Origin: Levilactobacillus angrenensis
Lineage (GTDB): Bacteria > Bacillota > Bacilli > Lactobacillales > Lactobacillaceae
Assembly: GCF_003946085.1 (NCBI RefSeq)
Contig: NZ_RHOB01000007.1
Location: forward strand, 82,619 to 146,618
Direction: 5' to 3'
Length of the DNA: 64,000 nucleotides
The stretch's first letter is position 1. Every line of letters begins with the position of its first letter. Below, in pieces: positions 28,777 through 37,616 of the stretch. Below the pieces are notes generated by a model. That model made no database searches and had not been told where the DNA came from. It saw only the letters and a list, made by a program, of their open reading frames with translations. A program made the translations under genes and the position numbers.

Positions 28777-30432
28777 ATGAAAGTTGTGATTGTCGGGGGC
28801 GTCGCGGGTGGTATGTCTGCGGCCACGCGGTTACGCCGGTTAGATGAAACGGCTGAGATCATCGTGTTGGAGCAGGGGCCGTATGTGTCGTTTGCTAACT
28901 GTGGGTTGCCATACTATCTTAGCGGGGAAATTCAGGATCGTGCTGACCTGATTGTTCAGACGCCAGCAAAACTCAAGCAGCGTTTCAATATTGACGTGCG
29001 TGTCAATCAACGGGTCACCGCGGTGGCCCCCGACCAGCACCAACTCAGTGTGCAGGTTGCCGGCCAAACGGTCACGGAGACTTACGACAAGCTCATTTTA
29101 GCTCCCGGAGCCGTGCCAATCGTGCCGCCACTACCTGGACTGGCTACGGCGAAAAATGTCGCGACTTTGCGGAACATTCCCGATTTGGACCACATCATGG
29201 CCCAACTAAACGAAACGGCGGCGCGGACGGTCACGCTGGTGGGCGGTGGTTTCATCAGCTTGGAGATGGCCGAGGCCTTGCGTCAGCGTGGATTAGCCGT
29301 GACGGTGGTGGAACAAGCCACGCACATTTTGCCACCGCTAGACGAAGAGATGGCAGCTTACGTGCAACAAACGCTAGCACACCATGACGTCCGGGTCATT
29401 ACTGGCCAAGCCGTAACGGCCATTAAAGCTGCAGGACGGAAGTTGATTTTGAGCGATCAAACACAGTTACAAACAGACCTGACGATTCTGGCCGTGGGCG
29501 TGCGGCCAGCGACAGATTTTCTAGCAGATAGCGGCCTCAAATTGGGTTTGCACGGTGGCATCGAAGTGGATGACACGTATCAGACTAGCGCGGCGGATGT
29601 TTATGCCGTGGGGGATGCCATCGTGGTTCGCAATCAGGTATCCGGTCAACCAGATTTGATTTCGCTGGCTTCACCGGCCAATCGGCAGGGCCGTCAAGTG
29701 GCGGACAACATTGCCGGTTTACCGCATCACAATCGAGGAAGCGTCGGCACCGCCATCGTCCGGGTATTTGATATGGCCGCTGCCATGACGGGACTAAATG
29801 AGGCCGCTTTACAGGCCCAACACTTACCTTACAAAGCCGTTCATTACCGCGGCAGTGACCACGCTGACTACTTCCCTGGGGCCCAAACGTTGGTACTCAA
29901 ACTGTTGTTTAATCCGCAATCCGGGGAACTTTATGGCGCTCAGGCGGTGGGCCATGGTGTCGCTAAACGCATCGACGTTTTGGCAACCGCCATCAAGGGA
30001 CACCTGACCGTCGCGGACCTGCCAGAACTGGAATTAAGTTACGCGCCGCCGTTTGGTTCAGCTAAGGATCCCGTGAATCTGGTCGGTGACATGGCCCAAA
30101 ATATCGTGGATGGCCTGAGCAACAATCTGCAGTGGTCGGAACTACCGGCTGCGACAGTTGCTGGACGGCAATTGCTTGACGTTCGTAATCCCGACGAACT
30201 AGTCGCCGGTCGGTTTCCCGAGGCCATCAACATCCCCCTGGACCAATTACGGCAGCGACTCGCTGAACTGGATACCAATCAGCCGTACATCGTTAGCTGT
30301 CAAAGTGGCCACCGTAGCTATGTGGCCGAACGCATCTTGAAACAACACGGCTTTGACGTCATCAATCTCGACGGCGGTTTTTCACTGTACCACACGGTTC
30401 GCCCGGACGAATTGTTGTATGACGAACAGTAG
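28777..30432 (+). CDS. FAD-dependent CoA-disulfide reductase/NADH oxidase-like protein with rhodanese domain
   Basis: This 551-aa fusion begins at ATG 28777 (GAAAGGAG upstream). Residues 1-445 form a single-cysteine pyridine nucleotide-disulfide oxidoreductase: FAD motif GGVAGGMSAATRLRR, active FANCGLPYYLSG (Cys about 43), NADH motif TLVGGGFISLEMAEAL and AVGDAIVV. Residues 460-551 form a rhodanese domain with LLDVRNPDEL and active loop SCQSGHRSY. CoADR-Rhd proteins reduce CoA disulfides or persulfides and handle sulfane sulfur. The exact acceptor (CoA disulfide, polysulfide or oxygen) cannot be told from sequence. Confidence 0.9.
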   Translation: MKVVIVGGVAGGMSAATRLRRLDETAEIIVLEQGPYVSFANCGLPYYLSGEIQDRADLIVQTPAKLKQRFNIDVRVNQRVTAVAPDQHQLSVQVAGQTVTETYDKLILAPGAVPIVPPLPGLATAKNVATLRNIPDLDHIMAQLNETAARTVTLVGGGFISLEMAEALRQRGLAVTVVEQATHILPPLDEEMAAYVQQTLAHHDVRVITGQAVTAIKAAGRKLILSDQTQLQTDLTILAVGVRPATDFLADSGLKLGLHGGIEVDDTYQTSAADVYAVGDAIVVRNQVSGQPDLISLASPANRQGRQVADNIAGLPHHNRGSVGTAIVRVFDMAAAMTGLNEAALQAQHLPYKAVHYRGSDHADYFPGAQTLVLKLLFNPQSGELYGAQAVGHGVAKRIDVLATAIKGHLTVADLPELELSYAPPFGSAKDPVNLVGDMAQNIVDGLSNNLQWSELPAATVAGRQLLDVRNPDELVAGRFPEAINIPLDQLRQRLAELDTNQPYIVSCQSGHRSYVAERILKQHGFDVINLDGGFSLYHTVRPDELLYDEQ

Positions 30433-30615
30433 GTGACCAGTGCCGACACTTATACGAACGAAATCCAATCGCTAGTTGTGACCCCCAAATCCGTGAACTT
30501 TAAACTTTCTTAGGAACTAAGCAGGGTAACGCCGAAGGTCTCGTGGACCTGACCAGCAAATTCAACGGCCAAACCGACCAAAATTGACTTAATTTAAGAG
30601 AATTGTTAGGAAAAG

Positions 30616-30636
30616 ACACACCCGGTGTGTTATACT
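30616..30636 (+). promoter_or_regulatory. Palindromic operator-like site with -10 before rapZ
   Basis: ACACACC-C-GGTGTGT (30616-30630), a perfect 7-bp inverted repeat, directly abuts TATACT (30631-30636). The nearest -35-like TTGTTA (30603) gives a 22-base spacer, far too long for sigma-70 alone. I infer a regulated promoter; the regulator is unknown. Confidence 0.55.
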
Positions 30637-30673
30637 GCTTAAAGATTGTTTTCGAAAGGAGCGGAGAAGAGCC

Positions 30674-31558
30674 ATGACTGAAGATATTCGGTTGGTGATC
30701 ATTACCGGGATGAGTGGTGCCGGCAAGACCGTCGCCATGCAAAGTTTTGAAGATTTAGGCTACTTTTGTATTGATAACATGCCCCCTTCGCTACTACCCA
30801 AGTTTTGGGACTTGGTGCGGGAATCGGGTAAATTATCTAAGATTGCCTTAGTGATCGATTTACGTTCGCGTGCCTTTTACGACGAAATCGTCCGCATGCT
30901 CAATGATGTGGCGGTGCATGGCACCATGAACGCCCAGGTCCTCTTCCTGGACGCATCGGATGAAGAGCTGGTGTCGCGTTACAAGGAGACCCGGCGTTCA
31001 CACCCCTTGGCCCGCAACGGTCGGGTGATGGAGGGGATTCAGCGCGAGCGGAAATTGCTGTCGCCGATTCGGCAGGCGGCTCAGCTGGTGTTGGATACGA
31101 CCAACCTCAGTCCGCGTAAGCTCCGTGAAGAGATTTTCCACAATTACGAAACAGAAACGACGAATTCCTTTCACATTGAGGTGATGTCGTTTGGGTTTAA
31201 ATACGGGCTACCGATCGATGCCGATATCGTCATGGATGTGCGGTTCTTACCGAACCCGTACTATCTGCCAGAATTACGCGAACAGACTGGCTTAGACCAA
31301 CCCGTTTACGATTACGTGATGAATCAGCCGCAGACCGAGGAATTTTACCAGCAATTCTTGGGGTTGTTACAGACCATCGTGCCGGGCTATAAAAAAGAGG
31401 GAAAGTCTAGCCTGACGGTGGCTATTGGCTGTACCGGGGGGCAACACCGGTCCGTTGCGTTAGCACAGCGCATTGGTAAGGCCTTAGGGGACACCTATCC
31501 TGTCCACGTGACCCATCGTGACATCAACAAGCGAAAGGAGTCCGCTAACCGATCATGA
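30674..31558 (+). CDS. rapZ: RNase adapter/nucleotide-binding protein RapZ (YvcJ family)
   Basis: This 294-aa protein has Walker [13 protein letters not shown] near residue 13, a Walker B-like ALVIDLRSR and the C-terminal [13 protein letters not shown] motif of the RapZ/YvcJ family. The family binds nucleotides and, in E. coli, glucosamine-6-phosphate to steer small-RNA decay. In Firmicutes the role is less clear and has been tied to competence and cell-wall metabolism. AAAGGAG precedes the ATG. The stop overlaps the yvcK start (ATGA). Confidence 0.95.
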   Translation: MTEDIRLVIITGMSGAGKTVAMQSFEDLGYFCIDNMPPSLLPKFWDLVRESGKLSKIALVIDLRSRAFYDEIVRMLNDVAVHGTMNAQVLFLDASDEELVSRYKETRRSHPLARNGRVMEGIQRERKLLSPIRQAAQLVLDTTNLSPRKLREEIFHNYETETTNSFHIEVMSFGFKYGLPIDADIVMDVRFLPNPYYLPELREQTGLDQPVYDYVMNQPQTEEFYQQFLGLLQTIVPGYKKEGKSSLTVAIGCTGGQHRSVALAQRIGKALGDTYPVHVTHRDINKRKESANRS

Positions 31559-32568
31559 GAGAACTAAATAATAGCCGCCGCCCCAAAATCGTGGTCATTG
31601 GCGGTGGTACCGGACTCCCGGTCATTTTACGCAACCTGCGCGACCAAGACGTCGACATCACGGCGGTGGTCACGGTTGCCGATGACGGGGGTTCTTCCGG
31701 CATCATTCGGCATTACGTTAACGTGGTGCCGCCTGGTGATATTCGTAACGTCATGGTGGCGTTGGCGGAAGTGCCAGACATTTATAAAGACCTGTTCCAG
31801 TACCGGTTTGAAACGACGGATGATTTCTTTGCGGGTCACGCGATTGGCAATCTGATCATTGCCGCCTTGTCGGAAATGAAGGGCGGTATTTTTGATGCCG
31901 TTCAGGAGTTATCACAACTGATGCGGGTCAACGGGCACATTTTCCCGGCCGCAGACGAACCACTGGAACTCCACGCCCAGTTCGCGGATGGCAGTACCCT
32001 GAGCGGCGAGTCGGAAATCACGGCCGCCCACAAGCTCATCAAACGGGTATGGGTCGAGACTAGCGACCATCACCAACAGCCGCAAGCGGTTCAGCCAGTG
32101 ATCGACGCCATCATGAATGCCGACCAAATCGTCTTGGGACCAGGAAGCCTGTTTACCAGCATCCTGCCCAATCTGATGATTGAAAGTGTCGGTAACGCGG
32201 TCAAGGAGACGTCGGCGGAAGTCGTTTACATCTGCAATATCATGACGCAGAAAGGTGAAACGGAAAACTTCACCGATGCCGACCACGTTCGCGTCTTGAA
32301 TCAGCATTTAAACACGAATTTTATTGACACAGTCTTGGTCAACACCCGTAAGGTGCCTGACCAATACATTGATTACCAACGCTGGGACGAAATGTCTCAA
32401 CCGGTGCGGCATGACTTTCAGGGACTCCGTGATCAGGGGTGCCGGGTCATTTCGACCGACTTTTTACAATTACGCGATAATGGGGCTTTCCACAATGGGC
32501 AAGAGGTCGTGCATGAACTCTTGAACTTGATTGGCCAGCCACGTTACCGGATGAAACGGAGGCCTTAA
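31555..32568 (+). CDS. yvcK: Gluconeogenesis/cell-envelope factor YvcK (GlmR)
   Basis: This 337-aa protein of the CofD-like family starts at ATG 31555, overlapping the rapZ end. Motifs: [38 protein letters not shown] and [16 protein letters not shown]. YvcK/GlmR binds UDP-GlcNAc and promotes glucosamine-6-phosphate formation for peptidoglycan in Bacillus. It is part of the conserved rapZ-yvcK-whiA cluster. Confidence 0.95.
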   Translation: MRELNNSRRPKIVVIGGGTGLPVILRNLRDQDVDITAVVTVADDGGSSGIIRHYVNVVPPGDIRNVMVALAEVPDIYKDLFQYRFETTDDFFAGHAIGNLIIAALSEMKGGIFDAVQELSQLMRVNGHIFPAADEPLELHAQFADGSTLSGESEITAAHKLIKRVWVETSDHHQQPQAVQPVIDAIMNADQIVLGPGSLFTSILPNLMIESVGNAVKETSAEVVYICNIMTQKGETENFTDADHVRVLNQHLNTNFIDTVLVNTRKVPDQYIDYQRWDEMSQPVRHDFQGLRDQGCRVISTDFLQLRDNGAFHNGQEVVHELLNLIGQPRYRMKRRP

Positions 32569-32570
32569 CG

Positions 32571-33509
32571 GTGTCGTATGCCAGTGAAGTCAAAAAAGAA
32601 TTAACCACCCTGGAGGTCCATCGAGACAACGCCAAGGCTGAATTAGTCGCCTTGATCCGGATGAACGGGGCCCTTGGGTTAGCCAATCACCACTTTGTCT
32701 TGAATGTCCAAACGGAAAATCCGGCGATTGCTCGGCGGATGTATCAGTTACTCAAACAATTTTACGATTTGGAAAGTGAGTTGCTGGTGCGGCGCAAGAT
32801 GAAGCTCAAGAAAAATAACCTGTACATTGTGCGGGTCAAGACCGGTGTGACGGAAGTCCTATCCGACCTGGGCATCTTTGACGGGATGCAGCTGTTAGAG
32901 TCCGTTCCGGATGAAATCTTAAACGATGACATGCGGGTGCGCTCCTATCTGCGTGGGGCCTTTTTGGCTGGGGGATCCGTCAACAACCCCGAGACCAGCC
33001 GCTACCACCTGGAAATCTACTCCCTATACGAGGAGCACAACCAGATGATTGCGGAAATGATGAACCGCTACGACCTGAACGCACGGACCATCGTGCGCCG
33101 GAGTGGCTACATCACGTACTTGAAGGGGGCCGAAAAGATTGCCGACTTCTTGTCCTTGATTGGCGCCACCACGGCCATGTTGCGGTTTGAAGACGTCCGT
33201 ATCATGCGGGACATGCGTAACTCGGTCAACCGGCTGGTGAACTGCGAGAACGCTAATTTGGACAAGGTCGCTAACGCCTCGACGCGGCAGATCGATAACA
33301 TTCAGTTTATCGCGGCCACGGTCGGCTTAGGCCAATTACCAATCAAGTTGCGCGAGGTCGCCGAGGCCCGGATGGCCCACAAAGAAGTGAGCTTAAAGGA
33401 ACTGGGCGACTTGGTTCCCGGCGGCCCCATTTCCAAGTCCGGGATCAATCACCGCTTACGAAAAATCAACGACTACGCCAAACAGCTTCGTGAGGAAGCC
33501 ACGGCGTAA
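32571..33509 (+). CDS. whiA: WhiA family DNA-binding protein
   Basis: This 312-aa protein joins an N-terminal LAGLIDADG-like domain ([17 protein letters not shown]) to a C-terminal helix-turn-helix ([20 protein letters not shown]). In Firmicutes it binds DNA and affects division and chromosome segregation. GTG 32571 is the start, with ACGGAGG ten bases upstream. It is the last gene of the cluster, closed by a strong terminator. Confidence 0.95.
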   Translation: MSYASEVKKELTTLEVHRDNAKAELVALIRMNGALGLANHHFVLNVQTENPAIARRMYQLLKQFYDLESELLVRRKMKLKKNNLYIVRVKTGVTEVLSDLGIFDGMQLLESVPDEILNDDMRVRSYLRGAFLAGGSVNNPETSRYHLEIYSLYEEHNQMIAEMMNRYDLNARTIVRRSGYITYLKGAEKIADFLSLIGATTAMLRFEDVRIMRDMRNSVNRLVNCENANLDKVANASTRQIDNIQFIAATVGLGQLPIKLREVAEARMAHKEVSLKELGDLVPGGPISKSGINHRLRKINDYAKQLREEATA

Positions 33510-33514
33510 AGTCA

Positions 33515-33554
33515 AAGCGACGCTCAGCCATTGGTGCTGGGAGCCGCTTTTTTT
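33515..33554 (+). terminator. rapZ-yvcK-whiA terminator
   Basis: An AAGCG-a-CGCTCAGC stem pairs with GCTGGGAGC-CGCTT and ends in TTTTTTT, immediately before the repeat. Confidence 0.88.
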
Positions 33555-33566
33555 GTAAAAAAACTG

Positions 33567-34201
33567 AAGGTTGAAAGATGAAGATCAGCTAGAAGTATTG
33601 TCACCACGCGACTCATGGCGTAATAATTAGTCGTTTACAGCTTCGTAGTTTGAGCTGGCCGCCTACCGTCCGCCAACTATGGGTTGGAACGCGGTGGGCG
33701 GACCGGACCGAGCCTGAGAAGCGGTCTCGGCCTCGCTTTGAGCCGGAAAACCACGTCTCAAAGACGCCAGTTTGCTAAGCGGTGAGAGTCGCACCGCTAA
33801 GTAAACTCCCACGGCTGAACCCATATTTGGCGGACTCCCGGCTACAGGAGTGCTTGCTAGTAACAGTTGGTTTAGCCACAGGCAGCGGCTGATTTGACAA
33901 CTAGTCTTCAACTAAGACAATGGTGCTGATAACCATCAACCCGCCGGAGGCAGTCAGGGATGGAGCCAGCTGTGGCGACGGTGTTGGCTGAGGTTTTTTC
34001 TCAGCCTACAGCGTGGGACGACTTTGGAGATTTGCGGTTTCGGCAAGGCTTCAAAGCGAACCGGAAGCCCGTTCCTCAGGCTGGAGGTGTTCCCCATAGC
34101 AGGCGGAATCCCTGACTGACGCAGGCTCCTGGTTTCACTAGTTCTGGTGGGCAAAACGCTGTCGCTTCGGGAGTCAAGACATTAATTCAACTTTCAACCT
34201 T
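33567..34201 (+). repeat. Full-length ~635-bp structured repeat (copy B), MITE-like
   Basis: Copy B has 11-bp perfect terminal inverted repeats: AAGGTTGAAAG (33567-33577) and CTTTCAACCTT (34191-34201). The inside carries a series of hairpins: GTCCGCC/GGCGGAC around CCAAC/GTTGG (33669-33703), CCGAG/CTCGG, CGTCT/AGACG, GCGGTG/CACCGC, ACTCC/GGAGT (33834-33851), GGCTGAG/CTCAGCC, GGCTTC/GAAGCC and CCTC/GAGG. Antisense frames in copies A and B share short peptides but go out of register, so I do not call a gene. It lies between the whiA terminator and the converging clpP terminator. Confidence 0.85.
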
Positions 34202-34205
34202 TAGT

Positions 34206-34246
34206 AAAAAAATAACACCAACCCAAGCCGGGTCGGTGTTATTTTT
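34206..34246 (-). terminator. clpP terminator
   Basis: On the minus strand an AATAACACCGACCC/GGGTTGGTGTTATT stem is followed by a run of seven T. It lies 10 bases past the clpP stop. Confidence 0.92.
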
Positions 34247-34256
34247 AATTAGTGGA

Positions 34257-34853
34257 TTACTTCTTTTGTTCGCTACTGTTGGTCATGATGTGGTCGATCA
34301 AACCATAATCAACGGCTTCTTGCGCACTCAAGTAGTTGTCCCGTTCAGTGTCTTGGTTCAGACGTTCAACGGGTTGACCGGAGTTTTCAGCCAAAATCTT
34401 GTTGATCAATTCACGCGTCTTCAAGATTTCACGCGCGGCAATTTCAATTTCAGTTTGTTGCCCTTGTGCACCACCGGATGGTTGGTGAATCATGACTTGG
34501 GCGTGTGGCAATGCAAAACGCTTGCCCTTAGTCCCGGATGAAGCCAAGACACTGGCCATGGAAGCTGCCATCCCTAACGTAATCGTTTGGACGTCGGATT
34601 GGATGAAGTTCATGGTATCGTAAATGGCCAAGCCGGAAGAAACCACACCACCTGGTGAGTTGATGTACAGCGAAATGTCCTTAGTGGAGTCTTGAGCGTC
34701 CAAGAAGAGCAATTGCGCAATGATGGCGTTTGCCATGTCATCTTCGATTGGGCCAGATAACATAATGATCCGGTCTTTTAAGAGTCGTGAATAGATATCA
34801 TAGGCCCGTTCGCCACGGGATGATTGTTCAATAACTGTTGGTACTAAATTCAT
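34257..34853 (-). CDS. clpP: ATP-dependent Clp protease proteolytic subunit
   Basis: This 198-aa serine protease forms the 14-mer chamber that works with ClpX/ClpC/ClpE to remove misfolded and regulatory proteins. The catalytic triad can be read as S98 (GMAASMAS), H123 (MIHQPSG) and D172 (NQDTERDNY). The ATG at 34853 follows an AGGGAGG site on the minus strand. A CtsR box overlaps its promoter, so it should be induced by heat and protein stress. Confidence 0.98.
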   Translation of the reverse strand: MNLVPTVIEQSSRGERAYDIYSRLLKDRIIMLSGPIEDDMANAIIAQLLFLDAQDSTKDISLYINSPGGVVSSGLAIYDTMNFIQSDVQTITLGMAASMASVLASSGTKGKRFALPHAQVMIHQPSGGAQGQQTEIEIAAREILKTRELINKILAENSGQPVERLNQDTERDNYLSAQEAVDYGLIDHIMTNSSEQKK

Positions 34854-34910
34854 GACTAGATAGCCTCCCTTATTAACTATTGAATGGCTAGCGTTTCGCT
34901 AACATGTTGT

Positions 34911-34941
34911 TAGTGTACCGCTATGGTCAAAGTAGGTCAAA
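34911..34941 (-). promoter_or_regulatory. clpP promoter with CtsR operator
   Basis: GGTCAAA-GTA-GGTCAAA on the plus strand (34925-34941) is a perfect tandem heptamer CtsR box. On the minus strand its TTGACC is the -35, and TACACT 17 bases on is the -10. CtsR binding would cover the -35. Confidence 0.92.
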
Positions 34942-35324
34942 CAATATGACTTACCATTTAGGCCAGAACCAATTAACTAAAACCATCATAACAGAGTTTG
35001 GCCAAACGTCACGTATTCTGTCAGTCGAATGGGGAGAGTGCTAAGTCAATGGATGCTACTGGAAATGATGTGAGGTAGGTGCGGGCGTTAAAAATAAAAT
35101 TAAAAAGCGCTAGTGATCGGCCTACCCACCGGGTGCCAGTCCCCTAGGCGGTGAACGACAGGCGGCCAGTCCAGCCCTGTCAGTGGATGCGTTTCAGCCG
35201 GTCAAAAAGTTTGTTCACCCAACTTAGGCGACCACTTACGCTGGTTAGCTGACCAGTCACGTCAGCGATATTTATTTTTGCCAGCGGGTATGGTTTACTT
35301 AGAACAACGAAAGGGGGTGGCGAT
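34942..35324. other. clpP-LytTR divergent intergenic region
   Basis: No gene is seen. Features are a perfect palindrome GTTTGGCCAAAC (34996-35007), a weak trace of the repeat (AGGCGGCCAGTCC near 35161), and a near-perfect palindrome CTGGTTAGCTGACCAG (35241-35256) about 70 bases before the LytTR gene. The last could be an operator for that regulator (inference). Confidence 0.45.
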
Positions 35325-35771
35325 TTGAAAATCCAGGTGGAAGTTGACGAAACGGCGGTCGAGCCGGAGGTGACCATTCGCGCGGCAGCCAATACGGACG
35401 TGAGTCAATTGGTGGCGGCGCTAGAAGCAGTCAGTGTGGCGGCTAAGCGCTTAACATTGCGACAGCGCGGGCAAAGCTATCAGGTGGTCGTCGGCAGCAT
35501 TTTATTTCTGGAAGCGGCTGATCACCAGGTCATGGTCCACACGGCCGATGAGGTGTACGTGACGCGGCAGCCGTTGTACGAGCTGGCCGACGCGTTACCC
35601 ACGACCTTCCAACGGGTTTCCAAGTCTGCCATTCTCAATCGCGAGCAGATTTTATCGTTGACCAAGTCCGTCACGGGGAATCTGGTAAAATTTCAAAACT
35701 CACACAAGCAACTCTACGTGTCGCGGCGCTACTACAAGGCGCTCAGGGAGGCACTAGAACGAGAGGGGTAA
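35325..35771 (+). CDS. LytTR-domain DNA-binding regulator without receiver
   Basis: This 148-aa protein starts at TTG 35325 after AAAGGGGG. Residues 45-148 form a LytTR domain (VVGSILFLEAADHQVMVHTA...TFQRVSKSAILNREQILSL...KQLYVSRRYYKALREAL). There is no receiver domain. Residues 1-40 (MKIQVEVDETAVEPEVTIRA) match the short N-terminus of stand-alone LytTR regulators in lactobacilli. Such regulators usually control the membrane protein encoded next to them. Here that is the LiaF-like gene 5 bases downstream. Confidence 0.88.
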   Translation: MKIQVEVDETAVEPEVTIRAAANTDVSQLVAALEAVSVAAKRLTLRQRGQSYQVVVGSILFLEAADHQVMVHTADEVYVTRQPLYELADALPTTFQRVSKSAILNREQILSLTKSVTGNLVKFQNSHKQLYVSRRYYKALREALEREG

Positions 35772-35776
35772 GACAA

Positions 35777-36520
35777 ATGTATCGAAATTGGTTTTGGGGT
35801 GTCTTCCTGGTTTTGGCGGCCGGTATTTTAATTACGAGCCAACTGGGAATCTTCACCTATCACATTGGTTTTTGGACCTTATTGCTGGCAATGTTTTTAG
35901 TGGCCGCCTTTGTGGAGAGTCTGATTCACGTCGCGGTAGGCGGGATGGTGTTCTCGCTGGCATTTTTGGCTATCATCTTCGCTAAACCGCTGGGAATCGC
36001 CACCTTGGCGCCCTGGACAATTCTCGGGGCGGCGGTGTTACTGACGGCCGGTCTGTCGTTGATCATCAAGCCGCGCTGGCGTTGGCACCACCGTGGTCCG
36101 CGGGTCATCGTCAACGGTCAGGACTGGCATCATCGCAAGTGGCACGACTACGACTGGGAGGAAGAGGACGTACAAGACCTGGACGCGTCCGAAATTCTGG
36201 TCAACGTGAACAAGAGCAGTAGTATTCGTTACTTGCAATCGCCAGACTTCAAACGCGCCGTGATCAAGGTCTACATGGGCAGCGCCAAGGTCTACTTTGA
36301 CAACGTCACGGTCAATCCTGATGGTGCTGAAATCGTGGTCGATGATTCTTTCGGTGGCACGGAACTGTTCATTCCGAAGCACTGGAACGTACACCACAAC
36401 ATCAACGCGGGCTTTGGGACAATCGAAGAAAAAGGCACCGCTGAGCCTGACCAGACGGCACCCCAGGTCACGATTCACGGCAACGTTTCCTTCGGTGGGG
36501 TGACACTGATTTACGTTTAA
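35777..36520 (+). CDS. LiaF-like membrane protein (cell-wall stress response family)
   Basis: This 247-aa protein has four N-terminal transmembrane segments (residues 5-95) and a soluble C-terminal domain (about 130-247) with the LiaF/DUF2154 beta-repeat pattern (IRYLQSPDFKRAVIKVYMGS, VVDDSFGGTELFIPKHWNV, VTIHGNVSFGGVTLIYV). LiaF restrains the LiaRS envelope-stress system in Bacillus. Here the partner is a LytTR regulator rather than a histidine kinase, so the protein may gate that regulator. GAGAGGGG lies before the ATG. Confidence 0.82.
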   Translation: MYRNWFWGVFLVLAAGILITSQLGIFTYHIGFWTLLLAMFLVAAFVESLIHVAVGGMVFSLAFLAIIFAKPLGIATLAPWTILGAAVLLTAGLSLIIKPRWRWHHRGPRVIVNGQDWHHRKWHDYDWEEEDVQDLDASEILVNVNKSSSIRYLQSPDFKRAVIKVYMGSAKVYFDNVTVNPDGAEIVVDDSFGGTELFIPKHWNVHHNINAGFGTIEEKGTAEPDQTAPQVTIHGNVSFGGVTLIYV

Positions 36521-36545
36521 GCGAGAAGAAATTTGCGGCGACCCC

Positions 36546-36574
36546 TTGAATTTATATTCAGCATCAGGTATAGT
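36546..36574 (+). promoter_or_regulatory. Promoter of first tRNA-Arg gene
   Basis: TTGAAT (36546-36551) and TATAGT (36569-36574) are 17 bases apart, 32 bases before the mature tRNA. The second tRNA gene has a very similar promoter. Confidence 0.8.
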
Positions 36575-36606
36575 AATTAGGTGCTCAAAAATACTGATGC
36601 TGATTT

Positions 36607-36678
36607 GCGCCCGTAGTGTAATGGATCGCACGTAAGATTCCGGTTCTTGAAATGGGGGTTCGATTCCCTCCGGGCGCA
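36607..36678 (+). tRNA. tRNA-Arg (CCG), copy 1
   Basis: A 72-nt cloverleaf folds by hand: acceptor GCGCCCG/CGGGCGC with discriminator A, D-stem GTGT/GCAC, anticodon stem TAAGA/TCTTG with loop TTCCGGT (anticodon CCG), and T-stem GGGGG/CCCTC with TTCGATT. CCA is not encoded (the next bases are TCA). It reads CGG, a common arginine codon in this window. It is identical to the copy at 37526. Confidence 0.95.
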
Positions 36679-36684
36679 TCAGAT

Positions 36685-36714
36685 AGTCGTAACCGTTGTG
36701 GTTGCGGCTTTTTT
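36685..36714 (+). terminator. Terminator of tRNA-Arg copy 1
   Basis: An AGTCGTAACC/GGTTGCGGCT stem with wobble pairs is followed by TTTTT. Confidence 0.85.
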
Positions 36715-36795
36715 CGTACAAAAAATGCGTTCACAAGTAGCGTGAGCGCAGGGATTTTCGTGGTTAAATGATGTGGGGTGTTGTCCAAGTGAGCA

Positions 36796-37395
36796 CTAAG
36801 CCTTGAGTCGGTCCCAACGATTACGCAGGGGCCGAGCGATCAGTGGTGCGACCAGAATATCTAAAATAAATTCCGGAATCCCGTTGGTCAGCAACGAAAT
36901 CATCAAGACGTAACCCAAGGTCTGGTTACCCTTAGCGCCAAAAGCAGTGGCAACGGCTGGCGTTTGGTAGAAGAAAAAGACCAGTCCCAGAACTAAGAGG
37001 GTGTTGACCAGTGCAGCGCAACCAGCGGCGACTTGCATGGCACGACGTTGCGACCAGTGGCGGTTGCGACCCCAAGTGTAAAGCCCACCGGCAGCCAGGC
37101 CCATGAGTAGGCGAGGTAAAATTGAAATCAGCGGGTTGGTAAAAATCAGCGGGGCGACCGGACTAGACGGCCAGGTAAAGGCGCGGACAAAGGTGATCAG
37201 CCCCCAAAAGCCGCCAATGACCAGGCCATCTTTAGGTCCCAGGGCGGTCCCAGCAACGATGACGGTCAAGCCAATTAAGGTCATGCTGAAGGGCCCCAGG
37301 GGGACGTAGCCGAGAAAGGGAATAATATTTTGAAGCAAAACAATCGCCATTAATAATGCGTCAACGACCAGGCGAAAAGTCTTATGTCGCGTCAT
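36796..37395 (-). CDS. ECF transporter S component (substrate-binding membrane subunit)
   Basis: This 199-aa protein has five to six transmembrane helices and the PF12822-like signature FTNPLISILPRLLMGLAAG (about 104-122). S components capture vitamins and dock onto a shared EcfAA'T module encoded elsewhere. The substrate is not decided by sequence; pantothenate, riboflavin or a related vitamin are possible. No riboswitch is seen in its short leader, which would have named the substrate. CTGGAGG precedes the ATG, and TATAAT lies at 37428-37433 on the minus strand. The gene is boxed in by two identical tRNA genes. Confidence 0.82.
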   Translation of the reverse strand: MTRHKTFRLVVDALLMAIVLLQNIIPFLGYVPLGPFSMTLIGLTVIVAGTALGPKDGLVIGGFWGLITFVRAFTWPSSPVAPLIFTNPLISILPRLLMGLAAGGLYTWGRNRHWSQRRAMQVAAGCAALVNTLLVLGLVFFFYQTPAVATAFGAKGNQTLGYVLMISLLTNGIPEFILDILVAPLIARPLRNRWDRLKA

Positions 37396-37427
37396 TGCGG
37401 AAACCTCCAGGAAAAGTTAATGTCGTT

Positions 37428-37433
37428 ATTATA
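37428..37433 (-). promoter_or_regulatory. -10 box of the S-component gene
   Basis: TATAAT on the minus strand lies 33 bases before the ATG. No clear -35 is visible. It diverges from the tRNA promoter 34 bases away. Confidence 0.55.
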
Positions 37434-37466
37434 GCATGAATGTTCGCGTAAAAATGAAAAACTGCC

Positions 37467-37495
37467 TTGTATTTTTATTCAAAATCAGTTATAGT
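37467..37495 (+). promoter_or_regulatory. Promoter of second tRNA-Arg gene
   Basis: TTGTAT (37467-37472) and TATAGT (37490-37495) are 17 bases apart. Confidence 0.8.
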
Positions 37496-37525
37496 AGTCA
37501 AGGTGTTGTTCATAACAAGTTTTAT

Positions 37526-37597
37526 GCGCCCGTAGTGTAATGGATCGCACGTAAGATTCCGGTTCTTGAAATGGGGGTTCGATTCCCTCCGGGCGCA
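37526..37597 (+). tRNA. tRNA-Arg (CCG), copy 2
   Basis: All 72 nt are identical to the copy at 36607-36678, with the same TCA after the discriminator A. The promoters are also alike in the ATTCA-AATCAG-TATAGT region, so the whole transcription unit was probably duplicated, with the S-component gene in between. Confidence 0.95.
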
Positions 37598-37616
37598 TCA
37601 AATAAAAGCAAAGAAG

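Noticed and set aside
35105..35185. Possible tiny repeat relic before the LytTR gene
   Set aside because: Only about 13 bases (AGGCGGCCAGTCC) match, too little to call.
36038..36721. Minus-strand frame that runs through the tRNA-Arg and the LiaF-like gene
   Set aside because: Its PEGIEPPFQEPESYVRSITL-like start is the antisense of the tRNA, a well-known spurious ORF type. The rest mirrors a real gene on the other strand.
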